Assembly (NCBI GenBank): GCA_001304015.1
Contig: LJUY01000005.1
Location: forward strand, 1-64,000
Direction: 5' to 3'
DNA from: a candidate division Zixibacteria bacterium SM23_81
GTDB taxonomy: Bacteria; SM23-81
Length of the DNA: 64,000 nucleotides
A program made the position numbers and the translations under genes. Positions 1 through 10,100 of this stretch are shown here, piece by piece (position 1 is the first letter of the stretch; each line of letters begins with the position of its first letter). A model generated the notes under the pieces. That model was not told where the DNA came from and did not search any database. It worked only from the letters and a program-made list of their open reading frames with translations.

Positions 1-307
1 GCCGTGCCTGGTGAGCGGCCTGGTGCCGGACACCTATGCTCTGGATCAGAACTACCCCAACCCCTTCAATCCCAAGACGGCCATTCGTTTCCACATCCCC
101 CAGGGCGGCCATGTGAACCTGCGCATCTATAATGTCACCGGACAACTGGTACGAGAACTGACCGATGCTCATCGAGAGGCCGGCTCTTACCAGGTCAGTT
201 GGGATGGACAAAACGACCAAGGCCAGCTGGTGCCCAGTGGCATCTACTTCTGCCAGATGAAAACCGGTGATTACACCACCACGAGAAAGATGGCCCTGAT
301 CAAATGA
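1..307 (+). CDS. C-terminal fragment of a secreted protein with FlgD/T9SS-type sorting domain
   Basis: Only the last ~101 codons are inside the window; the reading frame is open from base 2, so the gene begins upstream. The fragment matches the C-terminal FlgD-like Ig / type IX sorting domain found in the FCB group: a YPNPFNP start, a strand with hydrophobic alternation, IYNVTGQLVREL, a WDG turn, PSGIYFCQMK and a basic end (KMALIK). Such domains target proteins to the outer membrane or cell surface by a type IX-like route; the passenger domain is not visible. It is the only plus-strand gene in the window and is followed by a strong terminator at 329-361. The domain type is clear; the function of the whole protein is unknown. 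Confidence 0.85.
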   Translation, partial: PCLVSGLVPDTYALDQNYPNPFNPKTAIRFHIPQGGHVNLRIYNVTGQLVRELTDAHREAGSYQVSWDGQNDQGQLVPSGIYFCQMKTGDYTTTRKMALIK

Positions 308-328
308 GCCATCCGGACACACATGCAC

Positions 329-361
329 AAAGGGCGACGCCTCAAAGACGTCGCCCTTTTT
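329..361 (+). terminator. Rho-independent terminator
   Basis: An 11-bp perfect stem (AAAGGGCGACG / CGTCGCCCTTT) with a 9-nt loop runs straight into a T-run, 22 bases after the stop codon of the plus-strand gene. On the other strand only a short T-run follows, so it mainly serves the plus strand. Confidence 0.85.
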
Positions 362-442
362 CATGGGGCCTGGCACATAGGCCCGGTGCGGTGAATCTGC
401 GCACATTCCCCTGAACTCGCCGTGACCTCAACTGCTAAGATC

Positions 443-2671
443 CTACCTCTCAGCCCTCCTTTCCCTCAATCGCTCCAACTCCGCTTTGGCGGCGGCGGCG
501 ACGGGTCCCCGGGGGTCTATGCTCAGACAACGGCGAAAAAAGTCCACTGCTCGCCCCGGTTTCATGAGGCGTCGGGCATAAATGACTCCCAGGTTGTAAC
601 AGATGGCGGCGTTGTCGGGGTCCAGAGCCAGCATCTTCTCCAGCTCTCCGACCGCCTGCTCAAATTGGCCATGACCCAGATGCTCATCCGCTGTGATACG
701 AGCCAGGTTGAATTGAGCCTTCCGATTTTGGGGCCAGATGGCCAAGGCTTGTTCCAGCTCCCCCCGTGCCAAATCGGCTCTTCCCTGATCTGAGAACATA
801 TTTCCTAGATTGACGTGAATGTCCGACTGATCTCTCCGGCTCTTGTGACGACAACTCAGAGCTCTTGCGAATTCCAGCTTGGCCCCCTCAAGCCATCCCA
901 CTCGACGGAAGAAGACACCCATACTGTTGTGAATTTGAGCCTTTTCTATGCTTTCCATCTCTGCGCGGGCCATAGCGAACCTCCCCAAGGCGCCAGCAGT
1001 ATCTTCTCTGACCCATAGATCTTCTCCCCAGGAAAGGTGGTAGTTAGCCACCATCATCCGGGCCCGATAGTCCCAAAATTGCCGGTTGCCTCCGAACTCC
1101 CCCTTTCGATACCTCCGCCAGGGAAGCTGAGCTTCCCGGATTTGACGGGTCCCTTTCTGCTGGCGATAGACAAGACCGAAGGGCAGCAAAGAGAGGTCGC
1201 TTATCTGCAGGGGATCAGTGCTCATGGACATGTGCTCCTTGGCAAAATAAACCGGTTGGCACGCCTTATCCAACACCATCCTTCTCAACCCAGCTGGATC
1301 TTCCCCTGGTGGAATCAGGCTCGTACCCAGAAAACGGCGCATCCTCTCTAGAGTGCTGCCCAGGTCGAAGATGGCAACGTCGGGCCGAATTCCCTCCACA
1401 TCGTGGAGGTACATCACGGGAAAGGTCTCGTTGTCGGCAGAGGTGAACAGGATGGCCCCAGGCTCCACTGAGCTCAGAATGTTGAATCCGTAGTCGCGGG
1501 CAATGGTCATCCTCTTCTGAGAGGCCTTGGAATAATTGACCCCCAAGGGCATAGTCGTCAAGGCGACCAGAAAAACTACCAAAGCAGAGCGAAAGCCGAT
1601 TCCCCCATATCGGCACAGAAGCCATCTGAGGCCCAAGGCCAGGGCCAGGCCCAGCCACAGGGCGAAAATAAGATAGGAAGGCAGATAGTAGGCCTCGATG
1701 TCAAGGATGTCGTAGGAGGCGGCCAACAGCACGTTGCTCACCACGATCAAGATGAACAGCACAAAGAGTCCTCGCTTGCGGGCTCCCTGTAGAACTGCTC
1801 CTGCTAAGCTCAAGAGCAGCACAGGTGCGCCAAACTGGTCAGCCAGCAATCTCACGTAATGACGTATGTTGTTCCAAACATCGGGCAGGGAGCTGAACAG
1901 AAAAAATCGCCTGTATTGTCGGGCCGTCACGTGGTCCCATAGGCGACGGAGGTTCTCGGGATTGCCCCAATCATGGGGCGGATTGGCTGCCGATCTGAGA
2001 GGCAGATAAAGATAGAGGCTTATGCCCAAAAGAAAAAGCAGGGTCATTCCTGGGAGACACCTCTTTAGTTCCAGCCGGTGCCTGCCGGAAAGGGCCACAT
2101 ACAGGGCAGCTGCTGATAAGAAAATCACAGAGGTGTGGTTGCTCAAGGACAAGCCCCAGAGAAATGCCCACAGATAAGCCAGGCGACCATGGGCAGTTCG
2201 CCACCAGACCACCATGATCAGTATCAGAACGACCGTCAGAAACGCATGCAGAGCATAGACCTCAGACTGGACGGCCTGAGACCATAGTGTCTCAGAAAAC
2301 GCATACATCAGGGCGGTAACTAACGCCGTAAGTCGCAAAAAAAGTTTCTTCTCTTTAAAAATCCCCCAAAACAACTCCCGGGCTAAAAAATAAACCGATA
2401 GAGCAGCAAGAGAAGCAAAGAAGCCGGACATCACGTTCACCCTTACGGCGATGTTCTCAAAGGGTAAAGCGAAGATGAACATCCGACCCCATAGACAGAA
2501 CAGGGGATAACCGGTGGGATGTGCGATCCCCAGGCTGTGAGCAGCACAGGTGAGCTCCCCCCCATCGCCCACGGGAACTGTGGGACAGAGGGTGATGCCA
2601 TAGAGGAGCAGAGGCAAAGAAAAGGCCAGCGCCCCAAAAGGAATGTCCAGATTGGCCAGTGTTTTAGTCAT
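443..2671 (-). CDS. DUF2723 family membrane protein with C-terminal TPR repeats
   Basis: 742 aa. The first ~400 residues hold about ten or more hydrophobic segments, with the DUF2723 signature near residues 35-57 (GDGGEL followed by AHPTGYPL), a family thought to be GT-C-type glycosyltransferases or O-mannosyltransferase-like proteins. After a soluble region the last ~180 residues are TPR repeats (for example NLGNMFSDQGRADLARGEL and YNLGVIYARRL). This membrane-plus-TPR arrangement is common in uncultivated FCB bacteria; substrate and acceptor are unknown. The start ATG sits directly after a terminator U-tract and has no Shine-Dalgarno sequence, so the true start may be a little downstream or translation may be inefficient. 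A second protein of the same build is cut off at the other end of the window (63197-64000). Confidence 0.85.
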   Translation of the reverse strand: MTKTLANLDIPFGALAFSLPLLLYGITLCPTVPVGDGGELTCAAHSLGIAHPTGYPLFCLWGRMFIFALPFENIAVRVNVMSGFFASLAALSVYFLARELFWGIFKEKKLFLRLTALVTALMYAFSETLWSQAVQSEVYALHAFLTVVLILIMVVWWRTAHGRLAYLWAFLWGLSLSNHTSVIFLSAAALYVALSGRHRLELKRCLPGMTLLFLLGISLYLYLPLRSAANPPHDWGNPENLRRLWDHVTARQYRRFFLFSSLPDVWNNIRHYVRLLADQFGAPVLLLSLAGAVLQGARKRGLFVLFILIVVSNVLLAASYDILDIEAYYLPSYLIFALWLGLALALGLRWLLCRYGGIGFRSALVVFLVALTTMPLGVNYSKASQKRMTIARDYGFNILSSVEPGAILFTSADNETFPVMYLHDVEGIRPDVAIFDLGSTLERMRRFLGTSLIPPGEDPAGLRRMVLDKACQPVYFAKEHMSMSTDPLQISDLSLLPFGLVYRQQKGTRQIREAQLPWRRYRKGEFGGNRQFWDYRARMMVANYHLSWGEDLWVREDTAGALGRFAMARAEMESIEKAQIHNSMGVFFRRVGWLEGAKLEFARALSCRHKSRRDQSDIHVNLGNMFSDQGRADLARGELEQALAIWPQNRKAQFNLARITADEHLGHGQFEQAVGELEKMLALDPDNAAICYNLGVIYARRLMKPGRAVDFFRRCLSIDPRGPVAAAAKAELERLRERRAER

Positions 2672-2673
2672 GG

Positions 2674-2710
2674 CAAAAAAAGGAGGTTGGGACAGCTATC
2701 CCAACCTCCT
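2674..2710 (-). terminator. Rho-independent terminator after the PorV-like gene
   Basis: On the minus strand AGGAGGTTGGGA pairs with TCCCAACCTCCT around a 6-nt loop and is followed by seven T residues. It lies between the PorV-like gene (ending 2752) and the ATG of the DUF2723 gene (2671), and likely ends the TonB-receptor operon. Its GGAGG is sequestered in the stem, so it is a poor ribosome binding site for the next gene. Confidence 0.8.
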
Positions 2711-2751
2711 ATCACGGTTTCTCTTCCCGATCATGCCTGGAGAAAGACTGA

Positions 2752-3744
2752 TCAGTAGCTGACGGTCAAGCTAAATCGCTGGATGGCATCAAGGTACTCG
2801 TGATCTTCGTAACTATAATCGATGCCTGCCAAGACGCCTCCACCTAAGGTCACCCTGGCCCCCAGGCCCGCCGTAAAGCCCATGCTGCTCCTGCCTGTAT
2901 AACCAACCCGGGCGAAATAGGAGTCGTTGAAGCCGTATTCCAGCCCCATGTTGAAGGTTTCATCCTGATCATTGGGATGGATACCGTCCAGAACAGCGGT
3001 AAAACGGTTGGGCCCTGAGTAGAGGAGATCGTAAGCCAGGCCTACCTGAAATATCAGAGGCATGGGATAAGCCTCTGATTTGTAAGCGGCTGGAATATCT
3101 TCTTCGACCTCTTCATATTCCGGCAGACCGGTGTCAAACTCAAGGTCCTCTCCGGAATAGGAGAGGTCAGGGCCGAAGTTGCGGATCGCAAATCCCAACC
3201 TGAGATTCCCCATGCCCATCATATAGGTGCCCCCCACATCAAATGCCCAACCGTTAGCGGACACCTTGTCGATATTCTGGTTGATGAACTTGAAGGTCAG
3301 GCCGGCTGTGAATTTGTCCGTCATCATCCGGGCATAGGACAGGCCGAAGGCAAAATCATTGGCGCTAAAGGTCTCTCCCGTTTCTCCCTCCTGGTCCTCA
3401 AAGGTGGTCCGCGTAATTTCCCCTGAGAGAAAGCCCACGCCGCTCACACCCACCACCCCTCCCAGGGCCGGAGTCGCGAAGGCCACATTCTCCAGATTGA
3501 TGTCGGCGAAGACCTCGCCATGGCTGAAGCTGAAGGTGGGAGCATCCAGGTGTCCCAAGCCAGCGGGGTTGAAGTAGATGGCATCTGTCCCCTCGGCCAT
3601 GGCGACGTAGGCTCCCCCCATGCCGACGGACCGACATCCACCACCCAACACCAGAAACTGGGCACCAGAACCACCCAACCTGGCCTGGGCCACAAGGGGA
3701 ACGCAGACCAAAAGGGCCAACACGGCAATGAGTATCCTGTTCAT
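2752..3744 (-). CDS. PorV/PorQ-like outer-membrane beta-barrel protein
   Basis: 330 aa from the ATG at 3744, which has GGAGGTG six bases upstream and opens a clean signal peptide (MNRILIAVLALLVCVPLVAQA); longer in-frame starts lack this. After the signal comes the PorV/UPF0164 hallmark: GGCRSVGMGGAYVAMAEG, then YFNPAGLG at about residues 50-65, followed by alternating strands ending in an aromatic-terminated last strand (FSLTVSY), as expected for an outer-membrane barrel. PorV in Bacteroidetes shuttles type IX cargo to the attachment complex; related proteins in other FCB phyla are often FadL-like. It follows a surface protein with a sorting domain, which suits a PorV-like partner role, but transport cannot be excluded. 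Confidence 0.8.
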   Translation of the reverse strand: MNRILIAVLALLVCVPLVAQARLGGSGAQFLVLGGGCRSVGMGGAYVAMAEGTDAIYFNPAGLGHLDAPTFSFSHGEVFADINLENVAFATPALGGVVGVSGVGFLSGEITRTTFEDQEGETGETFSANDFAFGLSYARMMTDKFTAGLTFKFINQNIDKVSANGWAFDVGGTYMMGMGNLRLGFAIRNFGPDLSYSGEDLEFDTGLPEYEEVEEDIPAAYKSEAYPMPLIFQVGLAYDLLYSGPNRFTAVLDGIHPNDQDETFNMGLEYGFNDSYFARVGYTGRSSMGFTAGLGARVTLGGGVLAGIDYSYEDHEYLDAIQRFSLTVSY

Positions 3745-3797
3745 TCTTTCACCTCCATGGAAGTAATACCACATCGTCTTTTCTCGACGTGCTGGCA

Positions 3798-6700
3798 TCA
3801 GCGGATAATGGCGAATTTTCCCACCGCCGTTTTGCCGTCTTCAGCCTCTACCTGGTAGATATAGAGACCGCTCACCGCCCTCATGTTCTCGCTGGTTAAA
3901 AGATTCCACCTTGCAGAGCCATCCCCCTCGGCGCTATGGTGCTTCAAAGTCTGGATCAACAGACCAGCGGTGGTGAAGATGCGTATGGTGCAGTGGGCTG
4001 GAAGATGTTGGAAGTAAACCCACTGATCAAACCGATTGCGATCCCATGGAGCTCGGACATAGTATGGATTGGGAACGACGGTGACCCGATCCAGTGAGTA
4101 GTCGCTCTTCCACCTGTTTGAAGAGAACTGATACTCATCCTCATCGGTGAAAGGCTTATTGGTCACGATGGAGAACACAGAGCTGCTCGTAGGTGGACGA
4201 GTGTCGTCGGTGACCTCTGTGAGGAGCGTCATAATCGGTCGTATTCCATCTCGGTCATATATCAGGATTTGGTCTCCTGCGTCCCAAATGCCGTTAGGTG
4301 GATTAGGTGGATGGGGCACGTCATACCATAGAGTGGGATACTGCTCATCCAGCGAGATGTTAGTCACCAGCCAGGGAACGGTAGTTCCTCCCTTGTCGAT
4401 GCTGCCTCCCGGAGGGAAGGTTATTTCGAAGTCATAGGGATCGTTAGTCAGAAATTCTAAGCCGAGATTGAAATTGTACCCAGGCTCACCTTCGGTCCAT
4501 TGCCCAGCGAACTCACCCTCCGCTCTCACGGTGACATTCTTGGGACCCTGGACCTTCAACACGCGCAGGCCCTCCACAACCTCCGGATGGGCATCGACCA
4601 CTGCGGTATCGCTGCGTATGAGAAACATGGAATCCAACAATACCTCTCCGGTGCTCTCGTTGGTGAGCCTCCAATACCCAGCTTTGGGATACGTTTGGTT
4701 AGCGCGGATGAAGGTGATGCTGTAATCATCGCCCTGGAGGTCTACGGGCTGAGCTATCGCCACGAAAACCGATCCCGTGGCTGCCCCCGCGAAATGAATC
4801 AGCTTGCTGTTCTGGGTGGACCATTCGACCAAATCATCCACCTGTGCGGCGTTGCTTCGGGGGATGACGGCGTATTTTCTGCCGCTCGTGGCGCTCTCCA
4901 GGGATTCCAGTCCCTCCACTTGGTAACCCTTATCAAAGGATGTCACCGAGTAGTAATAGGGCAGCCCGTTGGTCAGTCCCTCGTCGGTGTAAAAGTAACG
5001 AAGTCCCACTTGGTCGCTAAGGGGTTCGCTTAGAAATGTCCTGACGGTGAACAGGTCTCCCGCTTGGGGTTGGTAAACGGTTCCCGGCGGATGAAGCTCG
5101 CTGGAGTCGCCCTTTGCGATGGAGAAGAAGAATCCATTGGTGTATATGAGACCTCCGTCAAGGTAACGGCCCAGGAAATTGTTTCCCGGAACGGGCAGGG
5201 CGATGACGGATGTATCCGCAGGATCGAATACGCCAAAGACGTTAAAGGTGTCCAAGGCATTCTCTTTATATTGATACAGAGTTTGCTGGGTGTTATTGTA
5301 CATGGTGAAGGTGGTATCGCTGGCGAATTCGATGAGGTACTCGCCTTCCACGTAAAAAGCGTTCTGCCTCGGGTAAAAGCCCTCGTGTTTCAATGTGACC
5401 ACCGAGTTGCCGCGAGCGTACTTCACTTGAACGGACCTTCCGGTGCTATCGCCGGCGATGTCGTATTCGGCTAGCTGCTCCCAGGTGCCAGCCAGCCCCG
5501 AGATGCTCCGGTAAATGCGATATCCCTCGAAGTCTTTTTCGCCGGTGATGAGATCTTCGACTTCCTCTGGGGAATCATCCCAGGTCAAAAAGGCCATCTG
5601 ATCTCCCGCCGTGGCAACTACCTCGGGGGAAGGCGGCGGCGCATCCCCCATATAGCCCATATTGAACTGCTCCTGGGCCTTGAGGGTGTTCTCCTTGAGT
5701 TCCGCCAGGCTGCGTCCCATGACGATGGCCAGGGTCCAGATGACCTGCTCGCCCGGCATCAACCGACGATAAGGACCACTGCAGCTGAGATGACGTACAT
5801 CCCGGGGCTCCTCGAAGATCTCGAAGACAGCCGGATCTGGATCGTCTGCGAAGGCAAAGCCCGATCCATCCGGATCCCCAACCAGCTCGGCGTATTTGAG
5901 GGGATCCTGTTGCTCGTTGTCTACGATGCCCTCAGGGCCATGATCTATTCTCACCCAGGTGGAAAAGGCTGTTAAACCGATCTCTTCCTCCTCGCCGGGG
6001 CGGGTGGGCGTCTCCACAAACACACAGCCGATATATCCCGCAGATGTAGGCCAGCCAGGCTCCTTCAGGTCGCTGTCATAGGTGTAGCCCAGCTTTAAGG
6101 CCTCGTCATAGCCGATAAGATCGTCGTTGGGCCCCATACCCTCGACGTCGATGTCTCCGTGACCCACGTCGTTGTCCATGAAGAAGCCGAAGTACAGGCT
6201 GTCCAGTGGCCAATCATTCATGTTCTTGATCCTGAAGTCGATAAAGACGTAGTTGCTACTGGCCCCATAGCTCCAGGAGTAAGTGCGCTGCTCCACTCGA
6301 AGGCCCAGACCATCGATATCATAGCCAAAAGAGGGCCATAGGAAATTGGCCTCCTCCTCCGGAACCCAGTCACCGTAAACGCACCAAGTGTCTTGCAGTG
6401 ATATGATATCCCCAGCTCCAGGGTCCAGAGCGTAATTGTTGTGGTCGAACGTATCCCGTCTCCTGGGATTAATGCCGGCGCTATCGGCGTAAGGCCAGTG
6501 CTCCTGGTACGGCAGCGGATCCTGTCCGGAGGGGGCATACACCAAGCTGCCGGCATTCTCGTCCGTCTCCGGAAACATCTGATCGCTGGTGCGCAACGGG
6601 CTCATGGGGGTCATGTCCGGAGTGTAGGCGCCGGTGGCCACCCGGGGCACCCAAGTGGTATCATTTCCCAGGATGACGGGGCATATGGCCCCGATCCACG

Positions 6701-7097
6701 GGCCGGTCGAGAAGTTGTAGTACTGCATTGAGCCGGCCGGAAATTCGGCGCACCATCCGTTCCAATTGGTGGTGTTTTCATCCCATGTTCCGTCGTACCC
6801 GGACCAGCCCGGCGGCTGCTCGTACAGACCCAGCAAGCCCGTGTTGGTGATGGTGAACTTGCGCAGATCTCCCACGCCGATCCATGTAGCCCTGGCCACA
6901 TCTGGTTGATCCTCATCGTCTGTGGTCTTAGCCAGCACGACCGGCGCGGAGCTCTGTCCATATCCGGTTGGGTCTTTGGGAAGCATGGCGCTGTCAGCGT
7001 TGACCATCCAGACAACAGAACAGAGAGCCAAAACCAGGATGGCCGCGCTGGCCCGCCACGTTAAAAAATCTCTTACCAGAAATCCCATCATCTTCAT
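3798..7097 (-). CDS. Large surface protein with C-terminal FlgD/T9SS-type sorting domain
   Basis: 1099 aa. An N-terminal hydrophobic segment (about residues 14-35) acts as signal peptide; GGGGAGG precedes the ATG. The first ~500 residues are rich in W, Y, D and G with no family I recognise (they read like the beta-rich ectodomains common in FCB genomes). Around residues 505-545 is a fibronectin-III-like stretch (TWDDSPE ... GYRIYRS). The final ~85 residues form a FlgD-like sorting domain (VVPNPYYVRAPWD, IRIFTTAGLLIQTL, WNLLTSENMRAVSGLYIYQVE). It lies between a TonB receptor and a PorV-like protein, probably as one transcription unit; a role in capturing or binding an external substrate for the receptor is inference. 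Confidence 0.8.
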   Translation of the reverse strand: MKMMGFLVRDFLTWRASAAILVLALCSVVWMVNADSAMLPKDPTGYGQSSAPVVLAKTTDDEDQPDVARATWIGVGDLRKFTITNTGLLGLYEQPPGWSGYDGTWDENTTNWNGWCAEFPAGSMQYYNFSTGPWIGAICPVILGNDTTWVPRVATGAYTPDMTPMSPLRTSDQMFPETDENAGSLVYAPSGQDPLPYQEHWPYADSAGINPRRRDTFDHNNYALDPGAGDIISLQDTWCVYGDWVPEEEANFLWPSFGYDIDGLGLRVEQRTYSWSYGASSNYVFIDFRIKNMNDWPLDSLYFGFFMDNDVGHGDIDVEGMGPNDDLIGYDEALKLGYTYDSDLKEPGWPTSAGYIGCVFVETPTRPGEEEEIGLTAFSTWVRIDHGPEGIVDNEQQDPLKYAELVGDPDGSGFAFADDPDPAVFEIFEEPRDVRHLSCSGPYRRLMPGEQVIWTLAIVMGRSLAELKENTLKAQEQFNMGYMGDAPPPSPEVVATAGDQMAFLTWDDSPEEVEDLITGEKDFEGYRIYRSISGLAGTWEQLAEYDIAGDSTGRSVQVKYARGNSVVTLKHEGFYPRQNAFYVEGEYLIEFASDTTFTMYNNTQQTLYQYKENALDTFNVFGVFDPADTSVIALPVPGNNFLGRYLDGGLIYTNGFFFSIAKGDSSELHPPGTVYQPQAGDLFTVRTFLSEPLSDQVGLRYFYTDEGLTNGLPYYYSVTSFDKGYQVEGLESLESATSGRKYAVIPRSNAAQVDDLVEWSTQNSKLIHFAGAATGSVFVAIAQPVDLQGDDYSITFIRANQTYPKAGYWRLTNESTGEVLLDSMFLIRSDTAVVDAHPEVVEGLRVLKVQGPKNVTVRAEGEFAGQWTEGEPGYNFNLGLEFLTNDPYDFEITFPPGGSIDKGGTTVPWLVTNISLDEQYPTLWYDVPHPPNPPNGIWDAGDQILIYDRDGIRPIMTLLTEVTDDTRPPTSSSVFSIVTNKPFTDEDEYQFSSNRWKSDYSLDRVTVVPNPYYVRAPWDRNRFDQWVYFQHLPAHCTIRIFTTAGLLIQTLKHHSAEGDGSARWNLLTSENMRAVSGLYIYQVEAEDGKTAVGKFAIIR

Positions 7098-7158
7098 TTT
7101 CGCCTCCCCTGAAGAACTGTTTTAACCCCCAACATCTCCTAGTTTGCCCTTCATGACC

Positions 7159-10100
7159 CTAAAACTGCAGGGTAGCTCCTACCCGGATGATGCGCGGATT
7201 GCTGTAGTAGGCGGGGTCCTTATAGCGTACCTCCCAGTTGGCCAAGGCTGCCAGATAAGCCTCCTCGGTACTATATCCCACTCGTTCCGGACGGTTGCCA
7301 TTGTCATCCGCCTCTCCCGTCTCAGGGTAAACTTCGACAACGTTCTCCACATCAAACAGGTTTCTCACGTCCACGAAAAAGCCGTAGTTAAGCATATCGT
7401 TGATGTGGAAAATTTTATCAACGCGCAAATCGGTAGTGTGGATGGAGGGCATCCTCTTGGAGCCCACATTCGCCGATGGTTGACCTTGAGCCGTCAGCGG
7501 GGTGTAAGGAGGCCCAGAAGCATAGTTAAACTGAACATTGCCGTTCAGATCAGAAAACGGCTTGAAAAACAGCAGTTTAGGGCCGAAATCATGGGGTAGG
7601 TAGAGGTTCACATTGGTCTTCACGGAATGGGTAACGTCGAACTCAAGCGGATATTCCCGTTTGGGCAGGGGCGTGGTGGCCGTAGAGTATCTGTAGTATC
7701 CCTCCCGCGGGGAGGAGCCAGTGCCCTGAGCATTGAGGTAGGAATATGTCACGGTCCCTGACAGAAATTCGGAGGCCCGCTTGGACAGGGAGATGTCGAT
7801 GCCCTTGACCACGGCAAAATCCTCGATGACAAACATCTCGATGGAGATGGGATTATCCCGGAAAAGTGGATTCAGGCTACGGGAAGCCAACAGATCGGTT
7901 ACATCCTTGAAGTAAGCCGTCACCTCCCCGGCCATATCGGGGGTGAAGGCGTACTTCAGGCCGATCTCGTAGGCCACCGTCTTTTGAGGGGGCAAATCGG
8001 GGTTGCCGATGAGCGGGCGACCGGTGGTAAAATCGGCGTTAAGGGATTGATACAACTCGCCCAACTCCACGGGCTGAAAGAAGTGTCCGTAGTTCGCGTA
8101 CATGACTGCTTTGTCCGTGACCGCAAAGGAGATGCCCAACCGGGGGCTGAACTTGGATTTGGGATCCACCGGCTCGGTGCCCAGGCTCAAGTCCTCCAAG
8201 CTGATGTAGTGCTCCGACTTGGGGTCGAAATAATCGAATCGTACCCCGGCATTGATCACCAGGTCCTCGAACTCGAACTTGTCCTGAATGTAGGCGGCGG
8301 CGTATATTGGCTCCTTTGTGTAGTTATCGGAGTAAGGATTACGGTTGAGAAACTGGATATCGGTCAACTCCAGGTCGCCCTTGCGGAAGTAGCCGCCCGC
8401 CTTCACCTGATTCGATTTGTTTATCTGGCTGGTGATGGAGAAGTCGCCCGTGTAAAAAGTGGTGCTGCGATCATGGTACCAGGGGACGAAGTCGTAGCGG
8501 AAATGATAGAAATCGTCATAGTCATGTCCGTAGAAATTGTGGATATCTCCATTGTACTCGTCGCTTTTATGCTGCTCGGTATTGGCCACCTCCCACAGAT
8601 AGCGGTCCAAGTCAAACTCCTTATATTCGACATCAACAGCAGTGCTTTCTCCAGCGATGACCTCATACTTGAGCTTCCATTCACCCGTATCATACCAGCG
8701 ATTGTTGAGGGCCTCTTGCTGCCAGACCAGGTAATCCCAAACCAGCTTTCCGGTGGCGCTGTCCCTATGAGCATATCCCTGCCCATCGTTGACCACCTGA
8801 GTATAGTAATACTCCCAGGCCCATTCCGGCTCCACGGGCACGTATTCCTCCTGTTCCGAATCCCACCGCTCGCTCCATGCTTGGGTCTCCGGGTCGTACC
8901 ACGACTCATAATCAGTGCCAGCTTCATTCACGTGAAGGATAGCGTAATCCACCCAGGGCAGCCCGCCGCCAACGGTTCGCCATTCCAAATAGCTTTTGCC
9001 ATCCTGACCTTTGCGCTCGCGCCAGGTGTTGAAATAGCTGAGGTTCAGGTTCCAGAAGGTGCTCTGGCTGATGGTGTGGGTGGTGCTCAAGTTAAGTTGC
9101 AGATTGCCGCTCTTATCAAGGGGGACATCCTTCAGCCAATTGCCCTTGGAACGGCTATGGCTGTATGAGTGCCACTCGCTCCTGGCCCAGTTTCCTCCCA
9201 AGGTGAACTTCAAGGTGTTGGCCGGCTTCCAGGTCAGCTTGGCCGTGCCGCTTTCCCGGCGCAAGTCGTTGTTGGGTTTCGGGATGATGCCCGGTTCTCG
9301 ATCTTCCCGGTCGTCCACGCTGCTGGAGACGAAGAACATGAAGTTCTTCACAGCGGGAACGGGACCGCCGAGACTGAGCTCCACCTTGTTGGTGCCGTAG
9401 TCGTACCGGGACTTGTTGAAGAGTGCGTCGGTGGTGTATTCCACCGTCCCGCCATAATTGGGGGTCCCCTCCTTGGTGATGATGTTGACGATGCCGGACA
9501 TGGCCTCGCCATATTCGGCGTTGAAGCCGCCGCTGATGACCGACATCTCGGCGATGGCGTTGGTCTCGATGTTCACGCCTCTCTGCATATAAACGGGATC
9601 GTTGGCGATGACCCCATCAACCACATAGACCACCTCGTTGTCCCGACCGCCGCGAATGTGCAGACCTCCCGAATAGGTTCCCCCGGTCTCCACCGCACCG
9701 GCCTGGTTGGCCACCACATCCGTGAAGCTGGTCACAGGCATTCTATCGATTTCCTTGCCGCTAAGGAGCCTGGAACTGGAGGTGACATCGCGCTCCACGA
9801 TGGGCCTTTCGGCCACTACCACCACCTCTTTAACGATATCCAACTGGGTTTCTCCAAGGGGGAAATCGATGATCGTGGTCATGTCCGCCGAGACGTGGAC
9901 ATTCTGCACCTCCAGAGGGCTATATCCCATCATGGACGCAGTCATAGTGTAAGTCCCCACCGGCACGTTGATGACGAAATACTCGCCCTTCAGGTTGCTG
10001 GCCGCGCCCATGGTGGTGCCCGTGATGATGACGTTCACCCCAGGGAGGGGAACGCCGGTGCTCTCGTCGTACACCCGCCCGGTGATCTTCCCGGTGGTGC

